Shown here piece by piece: positions 1-9,757 of a DNA stretch of 64,000 bases; position 1 is the stretch's first letter, and each line of letters starts with the position of its first letter. The notes beneath the pieces were generated by a model that worked only from the letters and a program-made list of their open reading frames with translations, was not told the DNA's origin and searched no databases. Location: NCBI RefSeq assembly GCF_030534315.2, contig NZ_CP130558.2, positions 558,001 to 622,000 of the forward strand. Reading direction: 5' to 3'. The stretch is from Thermoanaerobacterium sp. CMT5567-10 (GTDB taxonomy: Bacteria > Bacillota > Thermoanaerobacteria > Thermoanaerobacterales > Thermoanaerobacteraceae). Made by a program: the position numbers and the translations under genes.

Positions 1-232
1 TCAAATTATCTATATTTCTACCCACAATTTTAAACATATTCTCAACGGAAGTATAAAAATCATGAAAAATAGAGCCAACAGCCCTTAGCATGAAATCATC
101 AGCCAATTTCTCTCTTCTGTTTTTACTATCTAATAAGCCTCTCTCATTTAAAGTATCATATAATTTCTGTATATTCTCAAGTTCTAACTGTAGTCTTGCT
201 AATGTGACTTTAATTTTATTAATATCCGTCAC
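1..232 (-). CDS. HepT-like HEPN ribonuclease toxin, 3' truncated by window edge
   Basis: About 77 residues are visible from a GTG start whose TG is shared with the TGA stop of the upstream nucleotidyltransferase gene, which implies translational coupling. The protein is helical; the segment HDFYTSVENMFKIVGRNID resembles the HepT-like ribonuclease family that is coded beside MNT antitoxins. In that family the HEPN partner is a ribonuclease silenced by the MNT partner, which modifies it with AMP. The rest lies outside the window, so the catalytic motif cannot be inspected. Family assignment rests on the gene pairing and this one segment. Confidence 0.6.
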   Translation of the reverse strand, partial: MTDINKIKVTLARLQLELENIQKLYDTLNERGLLDSKNRREKLADDFMLRAVGSIFHDFYTSVENMFKIVGRNIDNL

Positions 233-606
233 TCTATAATCTTCCCTTCTCTTAATATTTCATTTAGCAGAGATTTATAAGCTTCTTTTTGCGTAACTAT
301 GCTTATTTTATAAGGCTTTGCAACATTTTCAACATCAATCAACATTGTCCAATAGTTAAATTTACTATCATCCCATCCATCAATAAAAATATCAATATCA
401 GATAGATTATAAAAACGGTCATCTCTTGCAAGTGAACCATACAATATAACCTTATCAACAAAATACTTTTCTTTTAATATCTTTGCAATTTTATATACTC
501 TATCAAAAGCTTCTTTTTTTCTATACGTTTCTATTTCTCTATCTTTCTTGACTTTTATACGCCATGTTTCACGTATATTTTTTCTCTCTTGATCCGAAAG
601 CGGCAC
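229..606 (-). CDS. MNT-type nucleotidyltransferase (MntA-like antitoxin)
   Basis: This 125-residue protein carries the minimal nucleotidyltransferase signature GSLARDDRFYNLSDIDIFI, with the Gly-Ser pair and the Asp-x-Asp metal-binding pair at about residues 57-73. Such proteins pair with HEPN toxins and neutralise them by AMP transfer. It overlaps the downstream HEPN gene by the GTGA junction. The N-terminal third is charged and helical (RETWRIKVKKDREIE). A collapsed relative sits at 63295-63425. Identity as an MNT-fold protein is firm; the antitoxin role is inferred from pairing. Confidence 0.75.
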   Translation of the reverse strand: MPLSDQERKNIRETWRIKVKKDREIETYRKKEAFDRVYKIAKILKEKYFVDKVILYGSLARDDRFYNLSDIDIFIDGWDDSKFNYWTMLIDVENVAKPYKISIVTQKEAYKSLLNEILREGKIIE

Positions 607-693
607 AATATCACCACCTAAAATTTATACGGCTTAATTTTATCATTTTACATCAAAATAATCAATTCACTTAAAATATATAATAAACCATCA

Positions 694-721
694 AAAAAGT
701 GAAGGGGGTTCCTTCACTTTT
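694..721 (-). terminator. Rho-independent terminator of the asr operon
   Basis: Read on the minus strand, AAAAGTGAAGG pairs with CCTTCACTTTTTT around a short loop and ends in a T run directly after asrC. Confidence 0.85.
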
Positions 722-724
722 AAT

Positions 725-1738
725 TTAACATTCACAAACAGGCTTAACATTTATATTTGACCTGTATTCAGTTTCTGCCCAAAATATTCTATCTGCAACC
801 ATAGCTTCAGGGTTTAATTCTACACCCTTTAATATAAGCTCTTTAAATTTATTGTATCCAGCTCTGTCTATCAAGTGACCTCCATGGAGATATACTGGTT
901 TATGATTCAATACTTCCGCAGAGAAATCTTGCCAATTTTTAAGTATGCCCAGCACTACATCTTCTGTTACCCAATTCAAGAAAATCTTTCCCATCCGAGG
1001 TGTCTGTTTTCCGGTTCTACCACCAATGAGGACTCTGTAGAATTTCTTAGGATTTCTAGACCAAGCGCCTGTAGGACATACAAGTGCACACTCACCACAA
1101 CCAACACAACAGCATGAATCTTTCTCGATTTTTCCATTTACCATGTATAAAACACCTGTAGCATGTTGTTTACAAGCCTCGATACATTTCTTGCATCCTA
1201 TACAGCGATCATAATCATATTCTGTTTTAGTGATGCCGATAATTCCAAAATCGTTGAAATGAGCCTTTGCACAGTCATTAGGACATCCGGCTATGCTGAC
1301 TTTTATATGATAATCACTTGGAAAGACGATTTTTTCAATTTTCCTTGCAAGTGATGTTGTGTCGATATTTGCCTTTATGCAGTGTTTATTTCCTATGCAA
1401 GCCATGATGTTTCTAGAACCTATCGTTGGATATCCATTGTCATCTACTTCCATGTCAACACCACAAAGCTCTACTTCTATCTCTTTAATGAACGTCTTTA
1501 TATACTTATTGACTTCATCGATATTTTCGTACTTTATTCCAGGAATTGATAAAGTTTGTCTAACGCCAAGATGAAATTGTCCATTCCCCCATGTTTTTGC
1601 AATATGCTCTACATATGACAGATATTTAGCATCCATTACACCGCCTGGAACGCGCATCTGCAGCATGAATTCACCGCGGACTTTCGATTGCCTGTAACAA
1701 TTTCTGCGGACTTTTTTTACATCTATATCATAGTTCAT
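725..1738 (-). CDS. asrC: Anaerobic sulfite reductase subunit C (sirohaem/4Fe-4S)
   Basis: Catalytic subunit of the NADH-linked anaerobic sulfite reductase that reduces sulfite to sulfide. The cysteines CPNDCAKAHFND match the nitrite/sulfite reductase sirohaem-4Fe4S region, and two ferredoxin clusters follow (CIGCKKCIEAC and CVGCGECALVCP). Length (about 337 residues) fits AsrC. A GTG 15 bases further upstream is in frame, but the GGAGGTG Shine-Dalgarno at 1745-1751 sits 6 bases before the ATG at 1738, so that ATG is chosen. It is the last gene of asrABC and is followed by a terminator. Confidence 0.93.
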   Translation of the reverse strand: MNYDIDVKKVRRNCYRQSKVRGEFMLQMRVPGGVMDAKYLSYVEHIAKTWGNGQFHLGVRQTLSIPGIKYENIDEVNKYIKTFIKEIEVELCGVDMEVDDNGYPTIGSRNIMACIGNKHCIKANIDTTSLARKIEKIVFPSDYHIKVSIAGCPNDCAKAHFNDFGIIGITKTEYDYDRCIGCKKCIEACKQHATGVLYMVNGKIEKDSCCCVGCGECALVCPTGAWSRNPKKFYRVLIGGRTGKQTPRMGKIFLNWVTEDVVLGILKNWQDFSAEVLNHKPVYLHGGHLIDRAGYNKFKELILKGVELNPEAMVADRIFWAETEYRSNINVKPVCEC

Positions 1739-1755
1739 TACATACACCTCCACAT

Positions 1756-2544
1756 TTAATCAAGTAAATCCTTTGCTTTTGTGTAATTAAACACAGGACC
1801 TTCGAGGCAAACATACGTCTCGTTTATCTTGCAGTGACCGCATTTTCCAACTCCGCAAGACATCTTTCTCTCAAAGGAAACCCAAATTTTATCTTCTGGT
1901 ACCCCATTTTTCAATAATTCTAATGCTGTAAAATGCATCATCACTGGCGGACCAACGACAATGACATTGTAATCATCAAAGCTATCAAATGGTATTTTAC
2001 TTATATGCTCTGTCACCAAGCCAACTTCAAATCCATCGACTTTTTTCTTATCAAGAGTATATATGGTGTTAAATTTTGTCTTAAAATTATTTAAATCTTC
2101 TTTAAACAAGACGCTATTTTCATCTTTAAAACCTGCTATAAAGTATAGTGATTTTATTTCTTCCGAATTATCATAAAAATACTTAAGTAAGCTTCTAACA
2201 GGCGATACACCTGTACCACCAGCTATAATGACTAGATCTTTCCCTTTATATTTGTCAACTGGGAATGAATTACCATAAGGTCCTCTCATGAATATCTTAT
2301 CGCCAGGAGATAAGTTAAATATCTCATTTGTTACTTTTCCAACTTTTCTTATAGTAAATTCCATCCAATTGTCACCCATAGCGCTTATCGATATAGGTGC
2401 TTCACCTATCTTTGGAATGGAAATTTGAAAGAACTGCCCATGTTCTGCTTTTACATCAACTTCAACTCTAAATGTGTATTCCAAATTCGTCTCATGAACT
2501 ATTTCAAGTATCTTATATGGCTTAGGCATGAAAATATTATTCAT
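1756..2544 (-). CDS. asrB: Anaerobic sulfite reductase subunit B (FAD/NAD-binding)
   Basis: Electron-input subunit of AsrABC, of the dihydroorotate-dehydrogenase electron-transfer/ferredoxin-NADP reductase fold. An N-terminal FAD-binding barrel is followed by a NAD-binding domain with GGTGVSPVRSLLKY, and a C-terminal 2Fe-2S-like cysteine set appears in FERKMSCGVGKCGHCKI. The 262 residues fit the family. An AAGGAGG site precedes the ATG, and the start overlaps the end of asrA by 8 bases. Confidence 0.93.
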   Translation of the reverse strand: MNNIFMPKPYKILEIVHETNLEYTFRVEVDVKAEHGQFFQISIPKIGEAPISISAMGDNWMEFTIRKVGKVTNEIFNLSPGDKIFMRGPYGNSFPVDKYKGKDLVIIAGGTGVSPVRSLLKYFYDNSEEIKSLYFIAGFKDENSVLFKEDLNNFKTKFNTIYTLDKKKVDGFEVGLVTEHISKIPFDSFDDYNVIVVGPPVMMHFTALELLKNGVPEDKIWVSFERKMSCGVGKCGHCKINETYVCLEGPVFNYTKAKDLLD

Positions 2545-3583
2545 TTATGCTGCCTCCTTTACCCGACTTCAACTTTTCAACTTCATCGTATAAGCGATTT
2601 ATCGTTGTTGAAAAAGATATTAACTCTGGACATCTTTCATCACAGCGACCGCAACCGACACACATGTTTTCCGTTTTAAAGCGAGCTTTATAATCATATA
2701 CTTTATGAAGTGTACGGAATCTCATCCTTTCACCGGCAGTTTTTCTAAATACATGACCACCCGCCATCTCTGTAAAATCCTTGTGCATACAGCTTGCCTG
2801 CACTCTTCTTCTTTCGCCGACATTTGCATTTTCACTGTAAATTAAATCTACTGTATTAAAACAGCTACATGTTATGCAAGCAGCAGTACAAGCACCGCAG
2901 CTTATACAGCGGGAATTAAAGCTTTCCCACATATCAAGATCATATACTTTTTTGAGTAGTTCTGTATTGTCTATTTCTGGGACATGGACAACCTTCGGAT
3001 TTGATTTTACGAATTCAGGCTTAAAATCTATTTCTTCCTTATCTTTAAATATATCTAAAAATTCGTCATCTTTAACTTCTATCATAATGTTGTCATCATT
3101 AAACCTTACTGCAAGACTGTAATCGTCTGTTTTATTGGAGTTCATAGAAACACAGAAACATGTATCCCAGCCATCTTTACATTCCATCAAAACGAATTTT
3201 ACTTTTTCACGGAGTCTTTTGTAATAAATATCTTCTGTACCACCATTTTGAAGGAAAATCGTATCAAGTCTTTTTATGCCATTTATATCACAAGCTCTTA
3301 CAAATAATAGTATTTTTTTATCAAATACCTTGCTTTCTCTGTACTCATCCTCTGTGAAATAAAACAAAGCTTGTGTTATTGGATATATAACTTCTTTTGG
3401 TGAAAAATCGGATTTTTCATCGTATACAATGTCCTTCAAAGATTTTATCTCATCATATCTTATAAGATCTGTGTCAGAATACCGGCCACGCTTTTCAAAG
3501 CGCTTCGGTGCATAAATTTTATAATCTTTTTTCAGCACATTTAAAATATCGTCAAAATCTTTATTCTCAATTAGATATCCCAA
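2537..3583 (-). CDS. asrA: Anaerobic sulfite reductase subunit A (4Fe-4S)
   Basis: First gene of the asr operon. The 348-residue iron-sulfur subunit carries two C-terminal ferredoxin-like motifs, CISCGACTAACITC and CVGCGRCDERCP, as in AsrA and heterodisulfide reductase-like subunits. It passes electrons between AsrB and AsrC. The start is a TTG preceded by a strong AAGGAGGAG site, an unusual start codon supported by that spacing. No sulfite-responsive regulator is next to it. Confidence 0.92.
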   Translation of the reverse strand: MGYLIENKDFDDILNVLKKDYKIYAPKRFEKRGRYSDTDLIRYDEIKSLKDIVYDEKSDFSPKEVIYPITQALFYFTEDEYRESKVFDKKILLFVRACDINGIKRLDTIFLQNGGTEDIYYKRLREKVKFVLMECKDGWDTCFCVSMNSNKTDDYSLAVRFNDDNIMIEVKDDEFLDIFKDKEEIDFKPEFVKSNPKVVHVPEIDNTELLKKVYDLDMWESFNSRCISCGACTAACITCSCFNTVDLIYSENANVGERRRVQASCMHKDFTEMAGGHVFRKTAGERMRFRTLHKVYDYKARFKTENMCVGCGRCDERCPELISFSTTINRLYDEVEKLKSGKGGSINE

Positions 3584-3672
3584 GTTCTCTCCTCCTTTGA
3601 AAGTTGAAAATTATTTAACATATTTTGATATAATTATAACATCAAATATTTAACAAGTATAATAATAAAAAT

Positions 3673-3833
3673 TTATAGAAACCATAACAGAAACTTATAT
3701 ATTGAATATCTTTTTATTGCTTCAAAGCTTGCCTCTATTGTTTTATTATCATCAATATTTTCATCTGTATGTACAGCCGATAGAAAGAATACTTAATCAA
3801 AGATGAGAAGTGAACCATTGCTTATTAAATGTA
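3673..3833 (-). pseudogene. 3' remnant of a class III aminotransferase
   Basis: The minus strand reads VHLISNGSLLIFD, then a stop, then VFFLSAVHTDENIDDNKTIE and about 18 more codons. FLSAVHTDEDI-like sequence followed by a helix is the C-terminus of glutamate-1-semialdehyde and related pyridoxal-phosphate aminotransferases. Only about 50 codons remain and they contain an in-frame TAA. The rest of the 3584-3952 intergenic region holds nothing else recognised. Confidence 0.6.
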
Positions 3834-3952
3834 CCCTTCGCTCTACTGAAATTTTCACCGTACTTGCATCCACAATAGAATAGTAGTATTATTATCTTGT
3901 ACCCCATCATAGAGGGGTGGGTATATATTATTTCATTTTTAGGAGTGATAGT

Positions 3953-4333
3953 ATGGCTATAGGGGTTAAATTAGTTAGCAATGAAGAGGCAAGTCCAGAA
4001 GTAAAGCAATTATTTGAGCAAATAGAAAAGCAGATGGGATTTATTCCTCCAACAATGCGTGCAATGGCAAATAAGCCAGAATATCTTAAACTCTTTCTTG
4101 AAAAATCACGTGTTGTAATGGGATCTGGCAAGATAGACGGAAAAACAAAGCTTTTTGTTGCATTGACCGTATCAATTTTAAATAATTGCGAGATGTGCAT
4201 TACTACATACACCAACAAATTAAAAGAAGCGGGCGTAACTGATGAAGAAATAGTTGAGCTTTTATCAGTTATCGATCTAGTCGGTGGTTTAAACCACTTC
4301 AACAATGGACTTGTGATAAAACCAACCGAATAA
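3953..4333 (+). CDS. Carboxymuconolactone decarboxylase / AhpD-family protein
   Basis: A 127-residue helical protein with the AhpD-like CxxC (NCEMCITTYTNKLKEAGVTDEE) near residue 80, a thiol redox pair that in AhpD reduces peroxiredoxins. The usual downstream histidine of the motif is not obvious. The ATG at 3953 is chosen over an in-frame start 36 bases upstream because TAGGAGTG precedes it at the right distance. It is a single gene with its own terminator. Substrate or partner unknown. Confidence 0.8.
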   Translation: MAIGVKLVSNEEASPEVKQLFEQIEKQMGFIPPTMRAMANKPEYLKLFLEKSRVVMGSGKIDGKTKLFVALTVSILNNCEMCITTYTNKLKEAGVTDEEIVELLSVIDLVGGLNHFNNGLVIKPTE

Positions 4334-4351
4334 ATAAAGTACACTTTCACT

Positions 4352-4393
4352 AAAAAAGGCTTTCCTTATCCTATAATAAAAGGAAAGCCTTTT
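4352..4393. terminator. Bidirectional terminator between convergent genes
   Basis: AAAAGGCTTTCCTT and AAGGAAAGCCTTTT form a near-perfect stem with T runs on both strands, between the AhpD-like gene and the AlbA_2 gene. Confidence 0.9.
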
Positions 4394-4401
4394 ACACAAT
4401 A

Positions 4402-5568
4402 TTACGGCCTGTAAAATATAACCTTAAATAATTCTGCTTCTTTATCTTCAATAAATTCAGGTTCTTTGATACCTGCTTTACTACATTCTGCAATCATTCT
4501 TCTTATGCCAGAGCCAATTCCTCTGTATGGGATTTTTAATTTCGGCAAATATGATAGCAATATAGGATTCCTTGCAATCTGTATTCCTCTTTTTATATTC
4601 TCTATGTTTGCAGTATTAGGTAATTTACCCGGACTTATTATTTCTACTCTGTCATCAAACACAAACACTCTAATGCTGCTTTCGATAAAATAATCTCTGT
4701 GTACAATTGCATTAATAACTGCTTCTTCGAGAGCAATTTCGGGAATCTCTATTATTCCTTGCAGATTTACATTCTGTCCTTTCTGGATTTTTCTTAAATT
4801 TCTCTTTAAAAAGGCAATAGTATTTTTATACTGCTCAAAAATAGTACCTTCTATATTTTCATTGTCAAGATACTCAGTTCCGCTTACGTCATTCCCTATA
4901 AAGCTTACCGCTTTAATTATAAATTGCGGTTTTAAGCGTTCTGGCCTTTTGCCAAACAATAATAATCCAGCCAATGTCAAACTGCTGTCTTTCATGAGTT
5001 TTAAATTATTTAAAAGCCGCTCCACGGGTATTCCATTTTCTTCAATTGCAGAGCCATATTCTTTTTCATAAAAATCCCTAAATGCATACATATCAATATC
5101 TTCAATTGAAGTATTGGGCACTACCATCTCATCTGCATAAATATTTCCGGATGATTGCATAAGCCGTCTCAATTCTTCCCTTGTTGCTCTTCTTTTGTCA
5201 GCACCAACCTTTATCCAATAATCGGTCCTATTTGCGGCATAAGGTTTATTATCACCTTTTGGCACATCTATAATTACAACCAATTTATCATCAAAAATTA
5301 TATTTTGAGTCAGAACACTTATAGGAGGCTCAATTTTCTGTGATGCAACATTTGATATTATCTGATTTAAATAATTAATATCACTAACCCCGATAATTTC
5401 TCCATCATCCGAAACACCTACAACAATTTTTCCACCATCAGTATTTGCAAATGCACAAATTTCAGATGCCAATGCATCCGGACTATTTATCATGCTTTTA
5501 AATTGAGTGTAGGAATCTTCTCCTTTTTTAATCAGTCTAATAAGTTCATCAACATTAAAAATTTCCAT
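4402..5568 (-). CDS. AlbA_2 / Schlafen-like domain ATP-binding protein
   Basis: The N-terminal region (about 13-125) contains AFANTDGGKIVVGVSDDGEI, diagnostic of AlbA_2 domains that bind nucleic acid. The C-terminal half carries a GHKL-type HATPase_c_4 region: EEAVINAIVHRDY at about 285 and YRGIGSGIRRM near 350. The 388-residue layout is that of proteins often annotated as transcriptional regulators or RecG-like ATP-binding proteins. Cellular role not established. It stands alone and converges on the AhpD-like gene. Confidence 0.85.
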   Translation of the reverse strand: MEIFNVDELIRLIKKGEDSYTQFKSMINSPDALASEICAFANTDGGKIVVGVSDDGEIIGVSDINYLNQIISNVASQKIEPPISVLTQNIIFDDKLVVIIDVPKGDNKPYAANRTDYWIKVGADKRRATREELRRLMQSSGNIYADEMVVPNTSIEDIDMYAFRDFYEKEYGSAIEENGIPVERLLNNLKLMKDSSLTLAGLLLFGKRPERLKPQFIIKAVSFIGNDVSGTEYLDNENIEGTIFEQYKNTIAFLKRNLRKIQKGQNVNLQGIIEIPEIALEEAVINAIVHRDYFIESSIRVFVFDDRVEIISPGKLPNTANIENIKRGIQIARNPILLSYLPKLKIPYRGIGSGIRRMIAECSKAGIKEPEFIEDKEAELFKVIFYRP

Positions 5569-5624
5569 AATAACACCACCAAATATATGTATGGTTTTAA
5601 TCTATGCTATATATTATAATTATA

Positions 5625-6212
5625 TCAAATATTAGCTAAAGTTCTCAAATACATATACAATAATGCAGGTGCTTCCCGTAAAAAGCCGTATACTTCTTCA
5701 TAAAAATACCTTTTTACAAATACTCCTGAATAGCTTGCATTTATGCCTGCTTCTTTCGCTATTATGCTTGCCCTTTTCAGGTGAAATTTGTTTGATACAA
5801 TTATTGCTGTCTTTAGCGATTTTTCATCCATAATTTTCTTAGAATTTTTGAGGTTTTGCAACGTTGAATACGACTTGTCGTCTTTTAATATAGTATTATC
5901 AGGTATACCATTTTTCAAAAGATATTCCTTCCCCGCTTCTGCCTCAGATATATCCTCACCAGGTCCTTCACCGCCAGATACAATAATGTACTTACCAAGT
6001 CCCTCTTTATAAAGTTTTATAGCTTCATTTAACCTTTCCTTAAAAAAAGGACTCGGATTTTTCTCGTAAACTGCACAGCCGAGGACAATAATAGCATCAG
6101 ATTTTACCGGTTTTGCATTATATGCAAATGTGATCACCTGTAACTCTGCTATGATATTTAAAAGCACGATAAAAGTTATTAGCAATGCAGTAATTTTTAT
6201 AAGAAGTTTCAT
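5625..6212 (-). CDS. YdcF/SanA-family membrane-anchored protein (DUF218)
   Basis: A single N-terminal membrane helix (about residues 4-24) is followed by a DUF218 domain with AIIVLGCAVYEKNPSPFF, YIIVSGGEGPGEDISEAEAG and AIIVSNKFHLKRA. Family members are linked to cell-envelope polysaccharide metabolism and vancomycin tolerance; the reaction is unknown. The ATG at 6212 follows a GGGGG stretch and is preferred over an in-frame TTG 12 bases upstream. Confidence 0.85.
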   Translation of the reverse strand: MKLLIKITALLITFIVLLNIIAELQVITFAYNAKPVKSDAIIVLGCAVYEKNPSPFFKERLNEAIKLYKEGLGKYIIVSGGEGPGEDISEAEAGKEYLLKNGIPDNTILKDDKSYSTLQNLKNSKKIMDEKSLKTAIIVSNKFHLKRASIIAKEAGINASYSGVFVKRYFYEEVYGFLREAPALLYMYLRTLANI

Positions 6213-6278
6213 TATAACCCCCAAAATTTCTTTTAATTTTAATAGAATACTATATTGAATTTAAAAATCCTTAAAAAA

Positions 6279-6407
6279 ATGGCTCTTGGAGCAATTATGC
6301 ACCAGATTTCAGATATTGTATTTGCTGTTTTAAGAGACGAAAAGCCTTTTGTATTAAAAATATATTTTAATTTACTTAACGTGTTTCACCTTAATTTCCT
6401 GTAGCGC
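6279..6407 (+). pseudogene. 3' remnant of an IS110-family transposase
   Basis: The reading MALGAIMHQISDIVFAVLRDE, followed by about 20 codons, resembles the extreme C-terminus of IS110/IS116-type transposases (helix, then AVLRDxKPF). No 5' portion was found. It overlaps the 3' end of the activase gene on the opposite strand. Confidence 0.5.
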
Positions 6408-8086
6408 CAAAATGGCTGCTCCCAAAGCTCCTACCATCTGTGGTTCCGCAGGAATATGTACTTTGTCCCCTATTCGCTGCTCTATTGCCTCTACCACACC
6501 TCTATTTTTTGCCACTCCACCTGTCATCATATAGGCACCCTTCCTGCCAAGCCTGTCAAGCAAGCCAATTGTTTTGCTGGCCACTGAATTGTGCAATCCC
6601 TTTATTATATCTGCCCTTTTTTATTCTGTGCAATAAGAGATATAACCTCCGACTCTGCAAAAACCGTGCATATGCTTGTAATATTTATGTCTTCCGTCGC
6701 CTTTTCAGCTTCTTCTCCCATCTTTTCCAGTGGAATTTCAAGGGCCTTTGCCATAACTTCCAAAAATCGTCCCGTACCTGCCGAACACCTATCATTCATT
6801 ACAAAATCCACCACATTGCCATCTTCATCCAGTCTTATAACCTTACTATCCTGACCGCCTATATCAATGATAGTCCTTATATTGCTATTTAAGAAATAGG
6901 CCCCCTTGCCGTGGCAAGTTATCTCTGTTACCTGTTTATTGGCAAAAGGGATATTAATGCGCCCATATCCAGTAGATACGATGAACGAAACATCTTGTGG
7001 AGCAATTCCAGCTCTTTTAAGAGATTGTGAAAAGGCCTTGTTGGCACTATCCACTATAGATGCACCAGTTGGTACAATGCTATATGACAGTATATTACAG
7101 TCTTCATCCAGTATAACAACGTCGGTGGACAAAGACCCGCTGTCTATGCCGGCTACTATAGTTTTCCTAGTTCCATGTGAAGGTCTCTCCACCTTATTAT
7201 TGCTACCCTTCAATGATTCCACAAAGGCACCAATCCTTGTTATAAGTTGTCCTTCACTGCCATGGGTAAAATCGGTCTCTATCTTTAAGATGGGAAAGCG
7301 ACAATTATCCTTTATATATGAATACTCATATGAATAGAACTCACAAAATTTTATAGTATGATACACTATGCCATTGGCGTTTGCCATTATATCCTTCAAC
7401 ATATCACGTCTTCTATCAATATCTGCCATGCGCATGCACGGGATTGAACGGATAAGGCTTCCAGCATACCACTCTATTATGTCCTGCTCACCTGCTGAGA
7501 AATCAGGAAGCGGCATATAATTTAATAAATCCCCAGTACATGTATAATTTAACACCTCATCTACCCCTGCCTTTTTAAGCAAATCAATAAGAGATGAATT
7601 GCATCTGGCCCCCATTATAGCCAGCCTTATACCATCGTTTCCCTTGGGCATATTAAATTGCCCGGCATTTTCCTGCTCTGTCGATATATATCTTATAAAA
7701 TCCTGGACATTGAATTTTTTCCCATAGAAATCTGTAAATGTCTGTATAAGTTTTTTTATTTCGGAGGCATACATGGCCACTGACTGGTCTCCGCTTTTCC
7801 TCGGTAAATCCAGCATATATATCATTTTGCCATTTTCTGCGTTTTTCAGGACATCATACAACCGCCTTACGCTATCACAGCAGTTTACAAGGATAATGCC
7901 ATCATATCCCCCCTTAAATACTTCTGTCAGCACTCCCTTTACGTATGTACACACATTGGGATGCATATGGGCTTCGGCTATACCATTATCAATATATGAT
8001 GGCTCAATGCGCACGCATTCAATACCCATGCTCTCCAAAATCTTTATAGGTGTATATTTACATATATATCCTATGATCATAAGCAT
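6372..8086 (-). pseudogene. Fused 2-hydroxyacyl-CoA dehydratase D-like subunit and activase ATPase, frameshifted
   Basis: The first 300 residues resemble HgdB/FldC-type dehydratase subunits or double-cubane proteins. From TIVAGIDSGSLSTDVVILDE onward it is a BcrAD/BadFG-type activase with the ASKHA phosphate loop, the IIDIGGQDSK motif and the cluster-region cysteine in MNDRCSAGTG. After AQNKK the frame ends at 6605; the next frame continues RADIIKGLHNSVASKTIGLL to 6372, completing the ATPase. The shift is one missing A in a six-A run near 6620. It could be a real lesion, a sequencing error or slippage. The ATG at 8080 has better spacing to GGAG than the one at 8086. Confidence 0.75.
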
Positions 8087-8091
8087 CTCCC

Positions 8092-9348
8092 TTACTTATC
8101 TAACATCTCCAAAAAAGCTTCCAGCCTGGTATTTATCTGTCCTTCATGATGGTTGCGCCGATCCGCTCCATCGCCATCCAAAGCAAGAAAAGGTATGCCC
8201 CTTTCATCCAGTGCCTTTTTAAGCAGCATCATTCCTCCTACAGACTGCTTACATCCCCACTGACAAAAATGTATTATACCGTCAGGTTGCAGCCTGTCAA
8301 CTATGCTCATTATGCTGTCCACTTTCCTTTGATAAGGCCCATTGTTATTATTAAGAAGCATTTTTCTGGCCAATGCCCTGTACGGGTTTTCATAATCCAT
8401 CTCCTCTAAATAATCAAAATTCAGGTCAAGTCCCAAAATTTCATACTTATGGCTGTAATTAAAATACTGCTTTAATGCATATGGATAAAAAGGCACGATG
8501 TGCACCCAAAATACCCTCTTTGCTCTGCTGTGGGGAAAGCTATCCAGCTCATTTGTCAACATCTCATAAAAATTCAATGTTGGTTGAGTACCCATAAATG
8601 TATGATTGATAAACAACATATACATCTCTAACGTCAAGGTGGTAGGATGGCATTTATACCTCAAAGCATCAATATATCTATTCATATGTGCGTGAATCTT
8701 ATTCTCCCTTTTTATTACATCCTTCAGTTTATCCTCATCCATCTTTTTACCTGTTGCCTCTTCCAGCATTTTCACCATTTCCCTAAGCTGTTTTTCCAAA
8801 TAATTAACACTTTGTTGGCTATATTCAAGCGGCACATCTATGGAATACATGGGTATATGGTGATACCATGAAAGATATCTAAATGTGCTTATATTGGCAT
8901 CGCACAGCATTGATGATGTAATCATAAACTTAGGTTTAGGTAAAAGGCCGGTTAAAGCAGCTCCTATAAATCCCTTATGATAACTACAAAGGGTATCGGA
9001 TATCCCGGACCGTTGGGCATAGTCTACATATACATCTTCACAGTGAAAACCAACAAGGAAAGAAGAAAGTGCCTCTATACACAAAGGGTATATGTCCATA
9101 GCATGAAGTATTTCGGTGGGAGCAAACAAATTGACCCATGCTGACTGATCTCTATATATCAAAGGATTTAATATAAACTCCACACCTATCTTATTTAGGT
9201 AGTTAAACGACCTTGGCACTTGCTTGTCTCTAAATAGAGAAAAGTAGGCATGCTCTGCCTTCAAACCCAATATAATAAGCTTTCTGACCATCTCTGGGTT
9301 ATCCACATTCTTCTTTATCCATCTTGCATAGGTATCTACTAAATCCAT
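8092..9348 (-). CDS. 2-hydroxyacyl-CoA dehydratase-family subunit (HgdB/FldC-like)
   Basis: A 418-residue protein with the family C-terminal signature: GIIHFCQWGCKQSVGGMMLL, then a Rossmann-like GIPFLALDGDGADRRNHHEGQ and TRLEAFLEML. Cysteine sites such as CQWGC are cluster-ligand candidates. It lies 5 bases upstream of the fused dehydratase/activase gene, so the two probably form an ATP-driven radical dehydratase or reductase system. The substrate is not predictable, and loss of the partner by frameshift would inactivate it. Confidence 0.8.
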   Translation of the reverse strand: MDLVDTYARWIKKNVDNPEMVRKLIILGLKAEHAYFSLFRDKQVPRSFNYLNKIGVEFILNPLIYRDQSAWVNLFAPTEILHAMDIYPLCIEALSSFLVGFHCEDVYVDYAQRSGISDTLCSYHKGFIGAALTGLLPKPKFMITSSMLCDANISTFRYLSWYHHIPMYSIDVPLEYSQQSVNYLEKQLREMVKMLEEATGKKMDEDKLKDVIKRENKIHAHMNRYIDALRYKCHPTTLTLEMYMLFINHTFMGTQPTLNFYEMLTNELDSFPHSRAKRVFWVHIVPFYPYALKQYFNYSHKYEILGLDLNFDYLEEMDYENPYRALARKMLLNNNNGPYQRKVDSIMSIVDRLQPDGIIHFCQWGCKQSVGGMMLLKKALDERGIPFLALDGDGADRRNHHEGQINTRLEAFLEMLDK

Positions 9349-9757
9349 TTGACGACACCCCTATATACCTTCAATTAATTCTCAATAAACTAATTATCAT
9401 AAAATGTACGTACTTATTCCTTCTTCTATTACCTTCTTTCATGTCTTTTAATCCTTCTATTATTTTTTTGTAAAGTTTGACATCATGCTCTCAGCATCCA
9501 TACTTCATATATTATTTATTGCGGATTTTGAAAGCCTGTGTAACTTCTGAAAAAACTTTAATAAGTGCCAAGATCTTTAAAAGTCTTTCTTTAATTACTA
9601 AGAGGAGAACATCGTCTTTATAATATTAATCTATTAATATTATAACCCAACCCTCCGGCTTCACCAATTTTTTCTCATGCCTCGCTTCTCAAAAATAAAA
9701 TTAGACAAGATAATGGATAATATCCTGTTAAAATGTTTAAATAATTATTTATAAAGT
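9349..9757. other. Intergenic region without recognisable genes
   Basis: About 400 AT-rich bases between the dehydratase gene and the GNAT gene. The only structure seen is an 11-bp perfect inverted repeat at 9620-9643 (ATAATATTAAT, CT, ATTAATATTAT). It lacks a convincing T run, so a terminator role is uncertain. Confidence 0.5.

Noticed and set aside
6596-6640. Programmed -1 frameshift as the default reading of the activase gene
   Set aside because: The run is T-AAA-AAA-G, not the efficient A-AAA-AAG heptamer, and no stimulatory hairpin or upstream Shine-Dalgarno was evident; a simple deletion is more likely.
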